Source of the DNA: Rahnella variigena
GTDB taxonomy: Bacteria; Pseudomonadota; Gammaproteobacteria; Enterobacterales; Enterobacteriaceae
Length of the DNA: 64,000 bases
Direction of reading: 5' to 3'
Assembly: GCF_003610915.1 (NCBI RefSeq)
Contig: NZ_NSDJ01000002.1
Location: 310,001-374,000 of the forward strand
Positions 7,162-15,348 of this stretch are shown piece by piece. Numbering within the stretch: position 1 is the stretch's first letter; every line of letters begins with the position of its first letter. The notes beneath the pieces were generated by a model. That model was not told the origin of the DNA. It saw only the letters and a list, made by a program, of their open reading frames with translations, and searched no databases. Made by a program: the position numbers and the translations under genes.

Positions 7162-7457
7162 CGACGCTTAAGCCCCGGTTACAGGCAGTCACTACACAAC
7201 GATTGAAGCCAATGGTCATCGCTGACAGCCGCATTACTGGATGGAAGTTACAGGCGCGGCGTAAACGAATGTGGGCAGCCAGTCCATGTTGTGCAGTCTG
7301 CGGACGACTTACTGAGTACCCGAATGGATTTGAACTCGATCACATTATATCGCTCTATCAGGGTGGCCCTGATACCGATGATAACTGTCAGATCCTCTGC
7401 AATGGTGATGACGGCTGCCATCGGAAGAAGACGCGGGACGACATGAAGGGCAGGTGA
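7149..7457 (+). CDS. HNH endonuclease, packaging accessory
   Basis: 102-aa HNH nuclease. Start chosen at ATG 7149 because AGGAGGT (7137-7143) lies at ideal distance; an upstream in-frame codon at 7125 lacks this. Visible motifs: zinc cysteines C48-x2-C51 and C84/C90, the catalytic DH at 64-65 (FELDHIISL), N79 and H91. In HK97 (gp74) and many cos phages an HNH protein coded next to the terminase is needed together with TerL for cos cleavage. The position here, just before the small terminase and a likely cos region, supports that role over a homing nuclease. Confidence 0.9.
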   Translation: MAKLTTLKPRLQAVTTQRLKPMVIADSRITGWKLQARRKRMWAASPCCAVCGRLTEYPNGFELDHIISLYQGGPDTDDNCQILCNGDDGCHRKKTRDDMKGR

Positions 7458-7565
7458 GCGCGCCCGAGAGGGGTGGGGGGGTAAGGGAAAGCTTCAACCC
7501 CTCTCGCCCGCGAAACCGCGCTCCCTCTCACGCGCAGAAAATTTCCCCCTTTGGAGGGTGTAAAC
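7458..7565. other. Probable cos region
   Basis: Non-coding GC-rich stretch between the HNH and small terminase genes. It holds a perfect 10-bp inverted repeat (CGAGAGGGGT 7465-7474 / ACCCCTCTCG 7497-7506), a seven-G run and several CGCG tracts. cos sites of HK97-like phages lie at this place. GGAGGG at 7553-7558 is the ribosome site for terS. Confidence 0.5.
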
Positions 7566-8057
7566 ATGTTAACAGCGCAGAAGCGAAAATTCGCCATTGC
7601 GCTGGTTTCCGGTATGTCACAAAAAGACGCGGCAATTAAAGCTGGATATTCAGAAAAATCCGCTCGTTCCAAGGGGTCGCAGCTCGCTAATGACCCGGAA
7701 GTCATCGCATTTATTAAACGAAAAAAGAAAGAAAAAGTTGAAGTCGATGATGTACCGACGTTCGGAAAAAATGTTAACACCCCATCAGTAACAGCTACCT
7801 CTCCACGACCTGAAGAAAATGCCGGAGGTATAGGCGTTTATGAGGACCCGCTGGATTTTCTAAAAGCCGTGATGAATAGCGCCGCTGAGGATATCGACAT
7901 TCGAAAAGATGCAGCAAAGGCTATGTTGCCTTATGTTCACAGCAAAAAAGGCGAAGGCGGAAAGAAAGATGCGAAGCAGGCAGCAGCAAAAGCGGTTGCC
8001 AGCAAATTTGCGGGTATGGCCCCGCCACAGCTTGTGGTCAACAACGGGAAACAGTAA
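7566..8057 (+). CDS. Terminase small subunit
   Basis: DNA-recognition subunit of the packaging motor. Start set at ATG 7566 behind GGAGGG (7553-7558); the in-frame TTG at 7551 overlaps that ribosome site and is unlikely. 163 aa. The N-terminus has the Terminase_2-like helix-turn-helix (FAIALVSGMSQKDAAIKAGYSEKSARSKGSQLANDPEVIAFI, about 8-49). The centre is variable, and the C-terminus (KKGEGGKKDAKQAAAKAVASKFAG) is basic and Ala-rich. It stops directly before terL. It should bind the cos region just upstream and load TerL. Confidence 0.88.
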   Translation: MLTAQKRKFAIALVSGMSQKDAAIKAGYSEKSARSKGSQLANDPEVIAFIKRKKKEKVEVDDVPTFGKNVNTPSVTATSPRPEENAGGIGVYEDPLDFLKAVMNSAAEDIDIRKDAAKAMLPYVHSKKGEGGKKDAKQAAAKAVASKFAGMAPPQLVVNNGKQ

Positions 8058-9719
8058 ATGCCTGAATGGTCTACTGCATGCACTGACTGGGGTTCGAAGC
8101 TTGTTAACCGTGAGTCAATCATCCCGCCACCGATATTCCCTGACTCTGGTCAGTATGCTCTGTCGATATTCAAAGAGCTGAAAGTGACCGATGTGCCCGG
8201 CAAACCGACGTTTGGAGAGTGCTCGGAACAGTGGGTGTTTGACTTCGTGCTGGCAATATTTGGTGGGTATGACCAGGCAACCGGAAATCAGATGATCCGA
8301 GAGTACGGACTACTGATCAGCAAAAAGAACACAAAATCCACTATCGCGGCGGGCATTATGCTCACCGCGCTGATTATCTGTTGGCGCGCCGATGAAGAAC
8401 ATCTGATTTTAGCGCCAACAAAAGAAGTGGCAGATAACTGCTTTAAGCCAGCGGCCAGCATGGTGAGGGAAGATGAGGAGTTATCAACCATCTTCCATAT
8501 TCAGGATCACATCAGAACCATAACCCATCGTATAAACCGTAACAGTCTTAAGGTTGTGGCCGCTGACAGCGACACCGTGTCCGGGAAAAAGGCGGGGCGT
8601 ATTCTGGTTGAAGAACTCTGGCTTTTTGGGAAGAACGCAAAAGCTGATGCGATGTTCATTGAGGCATTAGGTGGTCAGGTATCACGTAATGAAGGTTGGG
8701 TAATTTACCTCACCACACAAAGTGATGAGCCGCCTGCCGGTGTTTTTAAAAAGAAACTCGATTACTGGCGAAATGTCCGTGATGGCATCATCAAGGACGG
8801 CAAAACGCTCGGGATTTTGTATGAGTTTCCGCCAGAAATGGTTGAAACTGAGGGTTTTAGAAATCCAGACAACTTTTATATTACCAATCCCAACATGGGG
8901 CGTTCGGTAAGCAAAGAGTGGCTGGATGATGAATATCTGAAACGCTCCCAGGAAGATGAAGGCAGCCTGAGGAAGTTTCTGGCGAAGCACCTGAATGTCG
9001 AAATAGGCATGAATCTTCGTAATGACCGATGGGCCGGTGCTGAATATTGGGAAACTCAGGCCGATCCGGCCGTCACCTTCAAGCAGATACTGAGCCGTTG
9101 CGAAGTGATAACCGTAGGAATTGACGGCGGTGGCCTTGATGACCTTCTGGGTCTTTCGATAGTTGGAAGAGATAAAAATACGCGGGAATGGCTGACCTGG
9201 TCACACGCCTGGGCGCATGAAAAAGCCCTCGAGCGTCGGAAAAGCGAAGAGAGCAAACTGAGGGATTTTGAAAGGCAGGGCGATCTGACGATAGTCAAAA
9301 CAATGGGCGATGATGCCGATGAAGTCGCGATGTATGTTTCTCAGATTTATGAGGCCGGTCTGCTCGACAAAGTTGGCATGGACCCCGCCAGCGTGGGCGT
9401 GTTGCTCGATACTCTGATTGAATCAGGTATACCACAGGATTCTGTCGTTGGCGTGAGTCAGGGCTGGCGACTGGGAGGGGCATGCAAGGCAGCAGAAAGG
9501 AAGCTGGCAGAAGGTGTGCTGAAGCACGCTCTGCAACCGCTGATGAACTGGTGTGTGGGTAACGCAAAAGTAGTGATCAGCGGCAATGCCCCTCTGGTGA
9601 CAAAAGGAGCCAGCGGCATTGGTAAAATCGACCCATTAATGGCGCTCTTTAACGCCATTTATCTGATGGCGCTGAATCCAGCCCCGACAAAAAAAGATTA
9701 CGGCGTTTTCTTTATATAG
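8058..9719 (+). CDS. Terminase large subunit, HK97 type
   Basis: ATPase and nuclease of DNA packaging, 553 aa. The N-terminal ATPase domain has a Walker A of the HK97 type, ISKKNTKST (87-95), and a Walker B, RILVEELW (181-188). The RNase H-like nuclease domain starts near VGIDGGGLDDLLGL, whose Asp is the first metal ligand; D-rich segments such as GMDPASVG lie further on. The start follows the terS stop without a gap. A terminator-like hairpin sits just after the stop. No lesion is visible; length is normal for the family. Confidence 0.93.
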   Translation: MPEWSTACTDWGSKLVNRESIIPPPIFPDSGQYALSIFKELKVTDVPGKPTFGECSEQWVFDFVLAIFGGYDQATGNQMIREYGLLISKKNTKSTIAAGIMLTALIICWRADEEHLILAPTKEVADNCFKPAASMVREDEELSTIFHIQDHIRTITHRINRNSLKVVAADSDTVSGKKAGRILVEELWLFGKNAKADAMFIEALGGQVSRNEGWVIYLTTQSDEPPAGVFKKKLDYWRNVRDGIIKDGKTLGILYEFPPEMVETEGFRNPDNFYITNPNMGRSVSKEWLDDEYLKRSQEDEGSLRKFLAKHLNVEIGMNLRNDRWAGAEYWETQADPAVTFKQILSRCEVITVGIDGGGLDDLLGLSIVGRDKNTREWLTWSHAWAHEKALERRKSEESKLRDFERQGDLTIVKTMGDDADEVAMYVSQIYEAGLLDKVGMDPASVGVLLDTLIESGIPQDSVVGVSQGWRLGGACKAAERKLAEGVLKHALQPLMNWCVGNAKVVISGNAPLVTKGASGIGKIDPLMALFNAIYLMALNPAPTKKDYGVFFI

Positions 9720-9737
9720 AGACAGCGTCTTCCATGA

Positions 9738-9757
9738 CCCGCCACGGCGGGTTTTTT
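9738..9757 (+). terminator. Intrinsic terminator after terL
   Basis: CCCGC / GCGGG stem with CACG loop (9738-9751) followed by six T. It lies inside the late operon, so it must be read through or serves to lower expression. Confidence 0.7.
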
Positions 9758-9776
9758 CGTTTCTGGAGATCAGGAA

Positions 9777-11714
9777 ATGAAGCAACAGCATGCCGTCAGT
9801 CTTCTGAAGGTGAAATCGGTCAATGAGGAGACGCGGGAGATCACTGGCATTGCAACCACGCCGACACCTGACCGGTATGGCGACATCGTAATGCCGGAAG
9901 GGGCAGAGTTTCAGCTTCCGATCCCGCTTTTATGGCAACACGACCATCAGGCCCCGATAGGAGAAGTGACAAGCGTTAAGGTCACCCCCGAGGGGATTGA
10001 AATTAAGGCAAAACTGGTTAAGGCAGATGCCCCGAGCCAGCTGGCCGCCAGACTTGAAGAAGCCTGGCAAAGCATTCGCCTCGGGCTGGTTAAGGGCCTG
10101 TCTATAGGCTTTCGTCCGATCGAATACGCCTACATCGACGAAGGCGGCATCCGCTTTACGAAGTGGGAGTGGTACGAACTCTCAGTCGTGACGGTTCCGG
10201 CTAACGCCGAGGGGACGATTCAGGCAGTCAAATCTATCGATGAGAAACTGCGCGCCGCGTCAGGCACAGGGCAGAACGATTCGAAAAACAACAAACGCGC
10301 TGGCGCTACAGCATCAAAAACCAATTCGATTAAAGGAACAAAAATGAACATTTCTGAGCAAATCAAATCGTTTGAAACTAAGCGTGCAACGCTGGAAGCG
10401 ACCCGTGAATCTGTGATGGCAAAATCTTTTGAAGAAGGCCGCACGCTTGATCTGGAAGAAGAAGAGAAATACGACGAAGTTTCTGCGGAAATCAAAAGCG
10501 TCGATTCTCACCTCACGCGCCTGCGCGATATGGAAGCCACCAAAGCCGATACCGCAAAACCGGTTCAAAAAGCCGCCAATGGCCATGTTGTTACTACGGA
10601 AGGTAACCGTGCTCCGGGCATTATCCGCGTGGAACAAAAGCTGGAAAAAGGTATCGCGTTTGCCCGCTTCGCGAAATCTCTTGCCGCCGCGAATGGTAGC
10701 CGCTCCGAAGCGCTGGAAATTGCCAAAAAGCAATATCCTCACGATGCAAAACTTCACCATGTCCTCAAAGCCGCTGTTGGTGCAGGTACCACAACTGATC
10801 CGACATGGGCCGGTAGCCTGGTTGAATATCAGGAATACGCCAATGACTTCGTAGAATTCCTTCGACCTCAGACCATTATTGGTCGTTTCGGGCAGGGAAG
10901 TATCCCGGCGCTGCGTCAAGTTCCGTTCAATATTCGAATTCCGGCGCAAACGTCCGGCGGTTCGGCCAACTGGGTTGGACAGGGGAAAGCGAAACCTTTA
11001 ACCAAATTCGATTTTGAGTCGATCACGTTTGGTTTCTCAAAAGTAGCCGCTATCGCTGTGCTGACTGATGAGCTGATCCGCTTCTCTAACCCTGCCGCTG
11101 ATGCGCTGGTACGAAATGCACTGGCTGAAGCGGTCATTGCCAGACTGGACACAGACTTCATCAACCCGGCAAAAGCCGAAGTTGCGAATGTGTCACCGGC
11201 CTCCATCACAAACGGTATTGCAGGCATTCCATCTACTGGCGATCCGGACGCCGATGCAGAAGCGGCATTTGGTCAGTTTGTTGCTGCCAATCTCCAGCCG
11301 ACGGGCGGGGTGTGGATCATGTCCAGCACCAACGCGCTGGCGCTTTCAATGAAGAAGAATGCACTGGGTCAGAAAATGTACCCGGAAATGACTCTTCTTG
11401 GTGGCAGCTTCCAGGGATTACCGGCAATCGTGTCTCAATATGCCGGCACGAACCTGACACTGCTGAATGCGCCTGATATTTACTTGGCGGATGACGGCGG
11501 TGTTGCTGTTGATATGTCTCGCGAGGCTTCTCTCGAAATGGAAAGCGACCCTACAGGTGACAGCGTTACCCCGACAGGTACCGAAATGGTGTCAATGTTC
11601 CAGACCAACAGCGTCGCCATCCGCGCAGAACGCTGGATCAACTGGAAGCGTCGCCGTACTGCTGCGGTTGCAGTGATTACCGGGGTTAATTACGGGGCGA
11701 ACGCGGGCAGCTAA
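9777..11714 (+). CDS. Prohead protease fused to major capsid protein
   Basis: 645-aa fusion of two normally separate genes. Residues 1-about 160 are a U35/HK97-type prohead protease: WQHDH (H55/H57), the catalytic Ser in GLVKGLSIGF (S109) and acidic residues E131/E134 (WEWYELSVV). A linker rich in Lys, Asn and Thr follows (160-190). Residues 190-about 275 are the helical delta/scaffold domain, and about 275-645 the HK97 capsid fold (GTTTDPTWAG, FRI-type core, C-terminal RAERWINWKR). An internal ATG at 10344 (Met190), preceded by AAAGGA (10332-10337), could give a separate capsid precursor in excess over the fusion. Fusions of this kind occur in some siphophages. Gene order is unusual in having it before the portal. 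Confidence 0.92.
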   Translation: MKQQHAVSLLKVKSVNEETREITGIATTPTPDRYGDIVMPEGAEFQLPIPLLWQHDHQAPIGEVTSVKVTPEGIEIKAKLVKADAPSQLAARLEEAWQSIRLGLVKGLSIGFRPIEYAYIDEGGIRFTKWEWYELSVVTVPANAEGTIQAVKSIDEKLRAASGTGQNDSKNNKRAGATASKTNSIKGTKMNISEQIKSFETKRATLEATRESVMAKSFEEGRTLDLEEEEKYDEVSAEIKSVDSHLTRLRDMEATKADTAKPVQKAANGHVVTTEGNRAPGIIRVEQKLEKGIAFARFAKSLAAANGSRSEALEIAKKQYPHDAKLHHVLKAAVGAGTTTDPTWAGSLVEYQEYANDFVEFLRPQTIIGRFGQGSIPALRQVPFNIRIPAQTSGGSANWVGQGKAKPLTKFDFESITFGFSKVAAIAVLTDELIRFSNPAADALVRNALAEAVIARLDTDFINPAKAEVANVSPASITNGIAGIPSTGDPDADAEAAFGQFVAANLQPTGGVWIMSSTNALALSMKKNALGQKMYPEMTLLGGSFQGLPAIVSQYAGTNLTLLNAPDIYLADDGGVAVDMSREASLEMESDPTGDSVTPTGTEMVSMFQTNSVAIRAERWINWKRRRTAAVAVITGVNYGANAGS

Positions 11715-11732
11715 GCGCTTAAACGTCAGGAG

Positions 11733-11754
11733 ATGCGGGGGGAAACCCCCGCAT
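11733..11754 (+). promoter_or_regulatory. GAAA-tetraloop hairpin over a start codon
   Basis: A 9-bp stem ATGCGGGGG / CCCCCGCAT closed by a GAAA tetraloop, with no T-run. The 3' arm includes the first possible ATG (11753) of the small gene that follows. It may protect the abundant capsid mRNA 3' end or control translation of the next gene. Confidence 0.55.
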
Positions 11755-11761
11755 GCTTTGC

Positions 11762-11917
11762 ATGAAACAAGTTCGCTATCTGAAAGATACACACGATGCA
11801 CATGCCGGTGAAAGGCGATTTATTCGTGACGATTATGCCGAAGTACTTCGTTTAACGGGTCATGTAGAAATCATTGACACTGTCGAGAAAAAAACGAAAA
11901 CGCGAAAAAAAGAATAA
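11762..11917 (+). CDS. Small head-module protein, unknown
   Basis: 51-aa ORF from ATG 11762 (an ATG at 11753 would add three residues) to TAA 11915-11917. The product begins MKQVRYLKDTHDAHAGERRF and ends in a very basic tail (EKKTKTRKKE). Similar short proteins with a YLKDTHD-like start are found between head genes of HK97-like phages, with no proven role. It lies between capsid and portal genes in the same direction, with the portal's ribosome site (CAGGAGAGG) just after it, so it is probably translated. Confidence 0.6.
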   Translation: MKQVRYLKDTHDAHAGERRFIRDDYAEVLRLTGHVEIIDTVEKKTKTRKKE

Positions 11918-11935
11918 AACTCAGGAGAGGCAGCG

Positions 11936-13303
11936 ATGTTAAGTTTTTTCCGCAAAAGACCAAAAGAAGAAAAAGCGCTGCAGGCTGCTAACGGGGGATC
12001 ATGGAGGAGAATATTTGAATCCTTCACGGGTGCCTGGCAACGAAACATAGAGGTTGATAGCGCAACCGTTCTGGCTTATCACGCCGTGTTCTCCTGTATT
12101 TCTTTGATATCCGCCGACATCGCAAAAATGCCGCTGCTTTTGAAAAAAAAGGTAAGCAGTGGGATCTGGACTGAGCACGCCGATCAGAAAATTTCTACTT
12201 TGCTGAGAAAGCCGAATAGCTTTCAAACACGAATGCAGTTCTTTGAGTCATGGATGAACTCCAAGCTGTCGGATGGCAACACATACGCACTAAAAATACG
12301 GGACGCCGCTGGAGCAGTGAAGCAACTTCGCGTGCTTGACCCCAACAAGGTGACCCCATATGTGACGGATGATGGAGAAATTTTCTATCAGGTTCGGCCA
12401 GACAACATTAATGGTCTGGAAGCTGAGGTAATGGTTCCTGCTCGCGAGATGATTCACGACCGGTTCAACTGTTTTTTTCATCCTCTTTGCGGATTATCTC
12501 CTATCTACGCCTGTGGCCTGACTGCAATGCAGGGCGATGCAATCCTCACGAATTCAGCCAACCACTTTAAAAATGGCGGTAAGCCCGGCGGGGTGATCAC
12601 CGTACCCGGCGCGGTTGATGCTGATAAGGCGAGGGAAATTAAAAACGCATGGGATGAGGGCTATTCAGGGGCAAACGCCGGTAAAACGGGGCTTTTGGCG
12701 GATGGCGCAGGGTTTATGACAATTGCGATGACGGCGGTCGATGCTCAGATGGTTGAACAACTTGACCTGACTGCCAAAATTATCTGCTCAACTTTCCATG
12801 TTCCACTTTACAAGGTCGATACCGCGACAACCCCGTCTTATAACAATATTGAGGCGTTAGATCAGGGCTACTACTCCCAGTGCCTTCAAACGCATATCGA
12901 GGCTATTGAGCTATTGCTGGATGAGGCGTTCGAGCTTGACCCACAGACTAGTATTGAGTTTGACCTCGACGTCCTGATACGGATGGATACAGAAGGGCGA
13001 TACAAAACCTATAGCGAAGGCATTGGTGCTGGTTTTCTTACGCCGAATCAGGCGCGAAATAAAGAGAACATGCTTCCACTTGAAGGCGGGGATACGGCTT
13101 ATATGCAACAACAAAATTACAGCCTGTCTGCGCTTGCTAGGCGAGATGCTCAGGAAGATCCCTTTAGCTCGGGCAATAAATCTCAAACCACTATCGCACC
13201 GACGCCAACACCGCCCGCAGAGAATGAAAGCAATAAGGCTCTGTCCGAGCCTGAGCAATTCATGGTCAGGGCAATGCTGAAAGGACTGCTTACTCATGAA
13301 TGA
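11936..13303 (+). CDS. Portal protein, HK97 family
   Basis: 455 aa; forms the dodecameric ring at the head vertex through which DNA passes. The sequence follows the Phage_portal family: N-terminal VDSATVLAYHAVFSCISLISADIAKMPL (about 41-68), the stem region around GLSPIYACGLTAM, and the C-terminal part LTPNQARNKENMLPLEGGD. Preceded by CAGGAGAGG. Its end overlaps the next gene by 8 bases, so the two are coupled. The portal comes after the capsid here, whereas in HK97 it comes before, so the head module has been rearranged. Confidence 0.93.
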   Translation: MLSFFRKRPKEEKALQAANGGSWRRIFESFTGAWQRNIEVDSATVLAYHAVFSCISLISADIAKMPLLLKKKVSSGIWTEHADQKISTLLRKPNSFQTRMQFFESWMNSKLSDGNTYALKIRDAAGAVKQLRVLDPNKVTPYVTDDGEIFYQVRPDNINGLEAEVMVPAREMIHDRFNCFFHPLCGLSPIYACGLTAMQGDAILTNSANHFKNGGKPGGVITVPGAVDADKAREIKNAWDEGYSGANAGKTGLLADGAGFMTIAMTAVDAQMVEQLDLTAKIICSTFHVPLYKVDTATTPSYNNIEALDQGYYSQCLQTHIEAIELLLDEAFELDPQTSIEFDLDVLIRMDTEGRYKTYSEGIGAGFLTPNQARNKENMLPLEGGDTAYMQQQNYSLSALARRDAQEDPFSSGNKSQTTIAPTPTPPAENESNKALSEPEQFMVRAMLKGLLTHE

Positions 13304-14297
13304 ACGTGACATGTCACTGCTAAAGGCTGTCGGAGAGGCGGTCAAAGAACAACTGGCTGTGGTGCAGCAAAAGTATGAAAGTGCGCTGTCTGCGCAATCT
13401 CAGGAAATTGAAAACCTGAAAGAAAAGGTGAAAATGGTTTCAGCGGCATCACCTGATGAAGCTGCCATTGCCAGGGCTGTTTTAGCGCAGATTGCTGTCC
13501 CCGTCGCGCCTGAATTGCCAGACATCCAGCAGCTGGTGAAAGATGCGGTTTCAACTATTCAGCTGCCAGAAGCTCCGAAAGCCCCTGAGTTGCCTGATAT
13601 TGAGGGCATGATAAATAAGGCCGTCGATCGAATTCAAATTCCGCAGCCGGCTTTACCCGATGTTGAGCAGTTAGTTAAAGATGCAGTCTCTGCTATTCAG
13701 CTGCCTGAGGCCCCGAAAGCACCTGAGCTTCCTGACATTGAAGGCATGATCGAGAAGGCTGTTAACGGAATTCAAATCCCGCCCCCGAAACTGCCTGACA
13801 TTCAACAGATGGTAAAAGAAGCTGTGTCTGCTCTTCCTTCCCCAAAAGACGGTGATCCGGGAGAAGACGGCAAAGATGCGTTGCAGTTAGAAATAATGCC
13901 CTGCATCGATGAAGAAAAATCATACCCACGCGGCAGTTATGCAATACATCACGGTGGATTATGGCGCTCATACCAGAAAACAACCGGGTTGAATGGCTGG
14001 GAATGTCTGGTTGATGGCATTTCCTCCGTTGATATCAGCCAGGCCAATGAGCGTGAATTTACCATCACTGCTCAGCTGGCCAGCGGCACTAAGACCGAGA
14101 AATCCTTCAGCATACCGGTAATGATTTACCGCGACATATTCAAAGACGGTGAAAAGTATTTACCCGGCGACAGCGTCACATGGGCAGGGTCGGTCTGGTA
14201 TTGCCACGCAGAGACAACCGATAAGCCAGGTGAGCCGTCCTCAAAAGGATGGAAACTTGCGGTTAAGCGCGGGCGGGATGCGAGGGCAAAATCATGA
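13296..14297 (+). CDS. Repeat protein with collagen-like and sugar-binding-like parts
   Basis: 333-aa protein with a modular build. Residues 8-48 are a coiled coil. Residues 73-184 hold five units of 19-25 residues of the form LPDI-(Q/E)-x-(L/M)-V/I-x-KAV-x-x-IQ(L/I)P, with alternating spacers EAPKAPE and PQPA/PPPK. A short collagen-like stretch GDPGEDGKD follows (186-194). The C-terminal 130 residues have two aromatic motifs, GLWRSYQKTTGLNGWECL and VWYCHAETTDKPGEPSSKGWKL, that resemble carbohydrate-binding modules (CBM5/12-like). It is coupled to portal and connector genes. A head fibre or decoration protein that binds surface glycans is a plausible role; the function is not established. Confidence 0.72.
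   Translation: MNERDMSLLKAVGEAVKEQLAVVQQKYESALSAQSQEIENLKEKVKMVSAASPDEAAIARAVLAQIAVPVAPELPDIQQLVKDAVSTIQLPEAPKAPELPDIEGMINKAVDRIQIPQPALPDVEQLVKDAVSAIQLPEAPKAPELPDIEGMIEKAVNGIQIPPPKLPDIQQMVKEAVSALPSPKDGDPGEDGKDALQLEIMPCIDEEKSYPRGSYAIHHGGLWRSYQKTTGLNGWECLVDGISSVDISQANEREFTITAQLASGTKTEKSFSIPVMIYRDIFKDGEKYLPGDSVTWAGSVWYCHAETTDKPGEPSSKGWKLAVKRGRDARAKS
13512..13846 (+). repeat. Tandem coding repeats (five degenerate units)
   Basis: In-frame repeat block in the gene above. Units 1+2 and 3+4 form a higher-order pair of 46-47 codons, so the array grew by duplication of a two-unit block. Compare TTGCCTGATATTGAGGGCAT near 13589 with TTCCTGACATTGAAGGCAT near 13732. Confidence 0.75.
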
Positions 14298-14620
14298 TCG
14301 GGCTGGTTACGCTTGACGAGGTGAAGTCCTATCTCCGTATTGATACTGATGCTGCTGATAATGATCTGCAGGAGGCGATTTATCAGGCCAGTGCTGTGAT
14401 TTTGGATTACGTGAAGGGCTCACGCTCATTGATCATTGATGATTCCGGAGAAGTCATAGAGGGGGAGGCTTTACAAAGAGTCAAACGCTCAACTCTCATT
14501 TTGGTGGGCATTTTCGACAGAGTAAAAAATGGAGAAGAGGAACAGCGTTACTCTCAGGGCAACCTTCCTTTTAGCGTGACTGCTTTCATTTATACCCTCC
14601 ATACTCCAACGGTTGTTTAA
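14294..14620 (+). CDS. Head-tail connector, gp6-like
   Basis: 108-aa adaptor that docks under the portal. The start GLVTLDEVKSYLRIDTDAADNDLQEAIYQASAVILDYV is the signature of the HK97 gp6 / SPP1 gp15 family, a helical protein that forms a ring. Start overlaps the end of the preceding gene by four bases (ATGA-type coupling). It is followed at once by the head-closure gene. Length is normal. Confidence 0.88.
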   Translation: MIGLVTLDEVKSYLRIDTDAADNDLQEAIYQASAVILDYVKGSRSLIIDDSGEVIEGEALQRVKRSTLILVGIFDRVKNGEEEQRYSQGNLPFSVTAFIYTLHTPTVV

Positions 14621-14630
14621 GGATGATTTT

Positions 14631-14966
14631 ATGACAACGGGTCTCGAAGCCGGCAGGCTCACTGAACAGATAACGCTTCAAGTCATAAATATATCGACGG
14701 GTCCCCTTGGCGAGCCTTTGCCAGACGTTCCTGTCGATGTTGCAAAAGTCTGGGCGGCAGTTGAAATGAAATCAAACAGAAAGATCAGGACGTTGGACCA
14801 GCAACAGGTTGTCGAAACCTGGCATTTCACCATCAGGTCCGGGCGCGCCGTGAGTATCGACTGGAAGGTGAAGTGGAAGGACGCAAGCTACACCGTTGTG
14901 TCGGTTGACCACAGCCTGAAAGACCGGCTGATCCTCAAGGCTGAGAGAGATACACGCCATGATTGA
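14631..14966 (+). CDS. Head closure protein, SPP1 gp16-like
   Basis: 111 aa from ATG 14631, chosen over an in-frame TTG at 14613 because AAGGA lies at 14619-14623. The sequence GRLTEQITLQ, with VAKVWAAVEM, the TWHFTIRSG strand and VVSVDHSLKDRLILKAE, is typical of the phage head-tail adaptor (head stopper) family. It closes the connector after packaging. Its stop overlaps the next start. Confidence 0.85.
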   Translation: MTTGLEAGRLTEQITLQVINISTGPLGEPLPDVPVDVAKVWAAVEMKSNRKIRTLDQQQVVETWHFTIRSGRAVSIDWKVKWKDASYTVVSVDHSLKDRLILKAERDTRHD

Positions 14967-15348
14967 AAATGCCATCCTCAAGGCACTCGGCGGACTTTCC
15001 GGCCTGCCAGTCTATCCTCTGCTACTCCCTGATCCGGTCCAGCAAGGGATCACTTTCCAGCGCATATCCGATCCTGAGGTAGGTGGTGGGTTGGTGCGTA
15101 CGGGCCTAACCGCAGGACGGTTTCAGATATCGATTTATAAGGTTAATGATTATACCGCTGTCGTGGAACTGGACCGTGCCATATGGGAAGCATGGCGCGA
15201 TATAAGGCATGGAAAAATCGCGGATTATCCAGTCCAGTACGTTGAGCGCGGTGGCATTGTTCAGGACTGCACCACATTGCCGAGCAACAGCGTGCAATAC
15301 CGGCTTGTAAGGGACTACATCATTTATTTTTATGAGGATTCATCATGA
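14959..15348 (+). CDS. Tail terminator, DUF3168-like
   Basis: 129 aa. The layout (N-terminal helix MIENAILKAL, GLPVYPLLLPD, then strands ITFQRISDP and RFQISIYKVNDYTAVVELDRAIWEAW) fits the DUF3168 / lambda gpU group that caps the tail tube and joins it to the head. Overlaps both neighbours by a few bases in the connector operon. Assignment rests on sequence pattern and position. Confidence 0.75.
   Translation: MIENAILKALGGLSGLPVYPLLLPDPVQQGITFQRISDPEVGGGLVRTGLTAGRFQISIYKVNDYTAVVELDRAIWEAWRDIRHGKIADYPVQYVERGGIVQDCTTLPSNSVQYRLVRDYIIYFYEDSS

Noticed and set aside
10314-10949. 211-codon - strand frame inside the capsid fusion gene
   Set aside because: Arg/Phe-rich composition typical of antisense to a structural gene; no ribosome site or neighbours on that strand.
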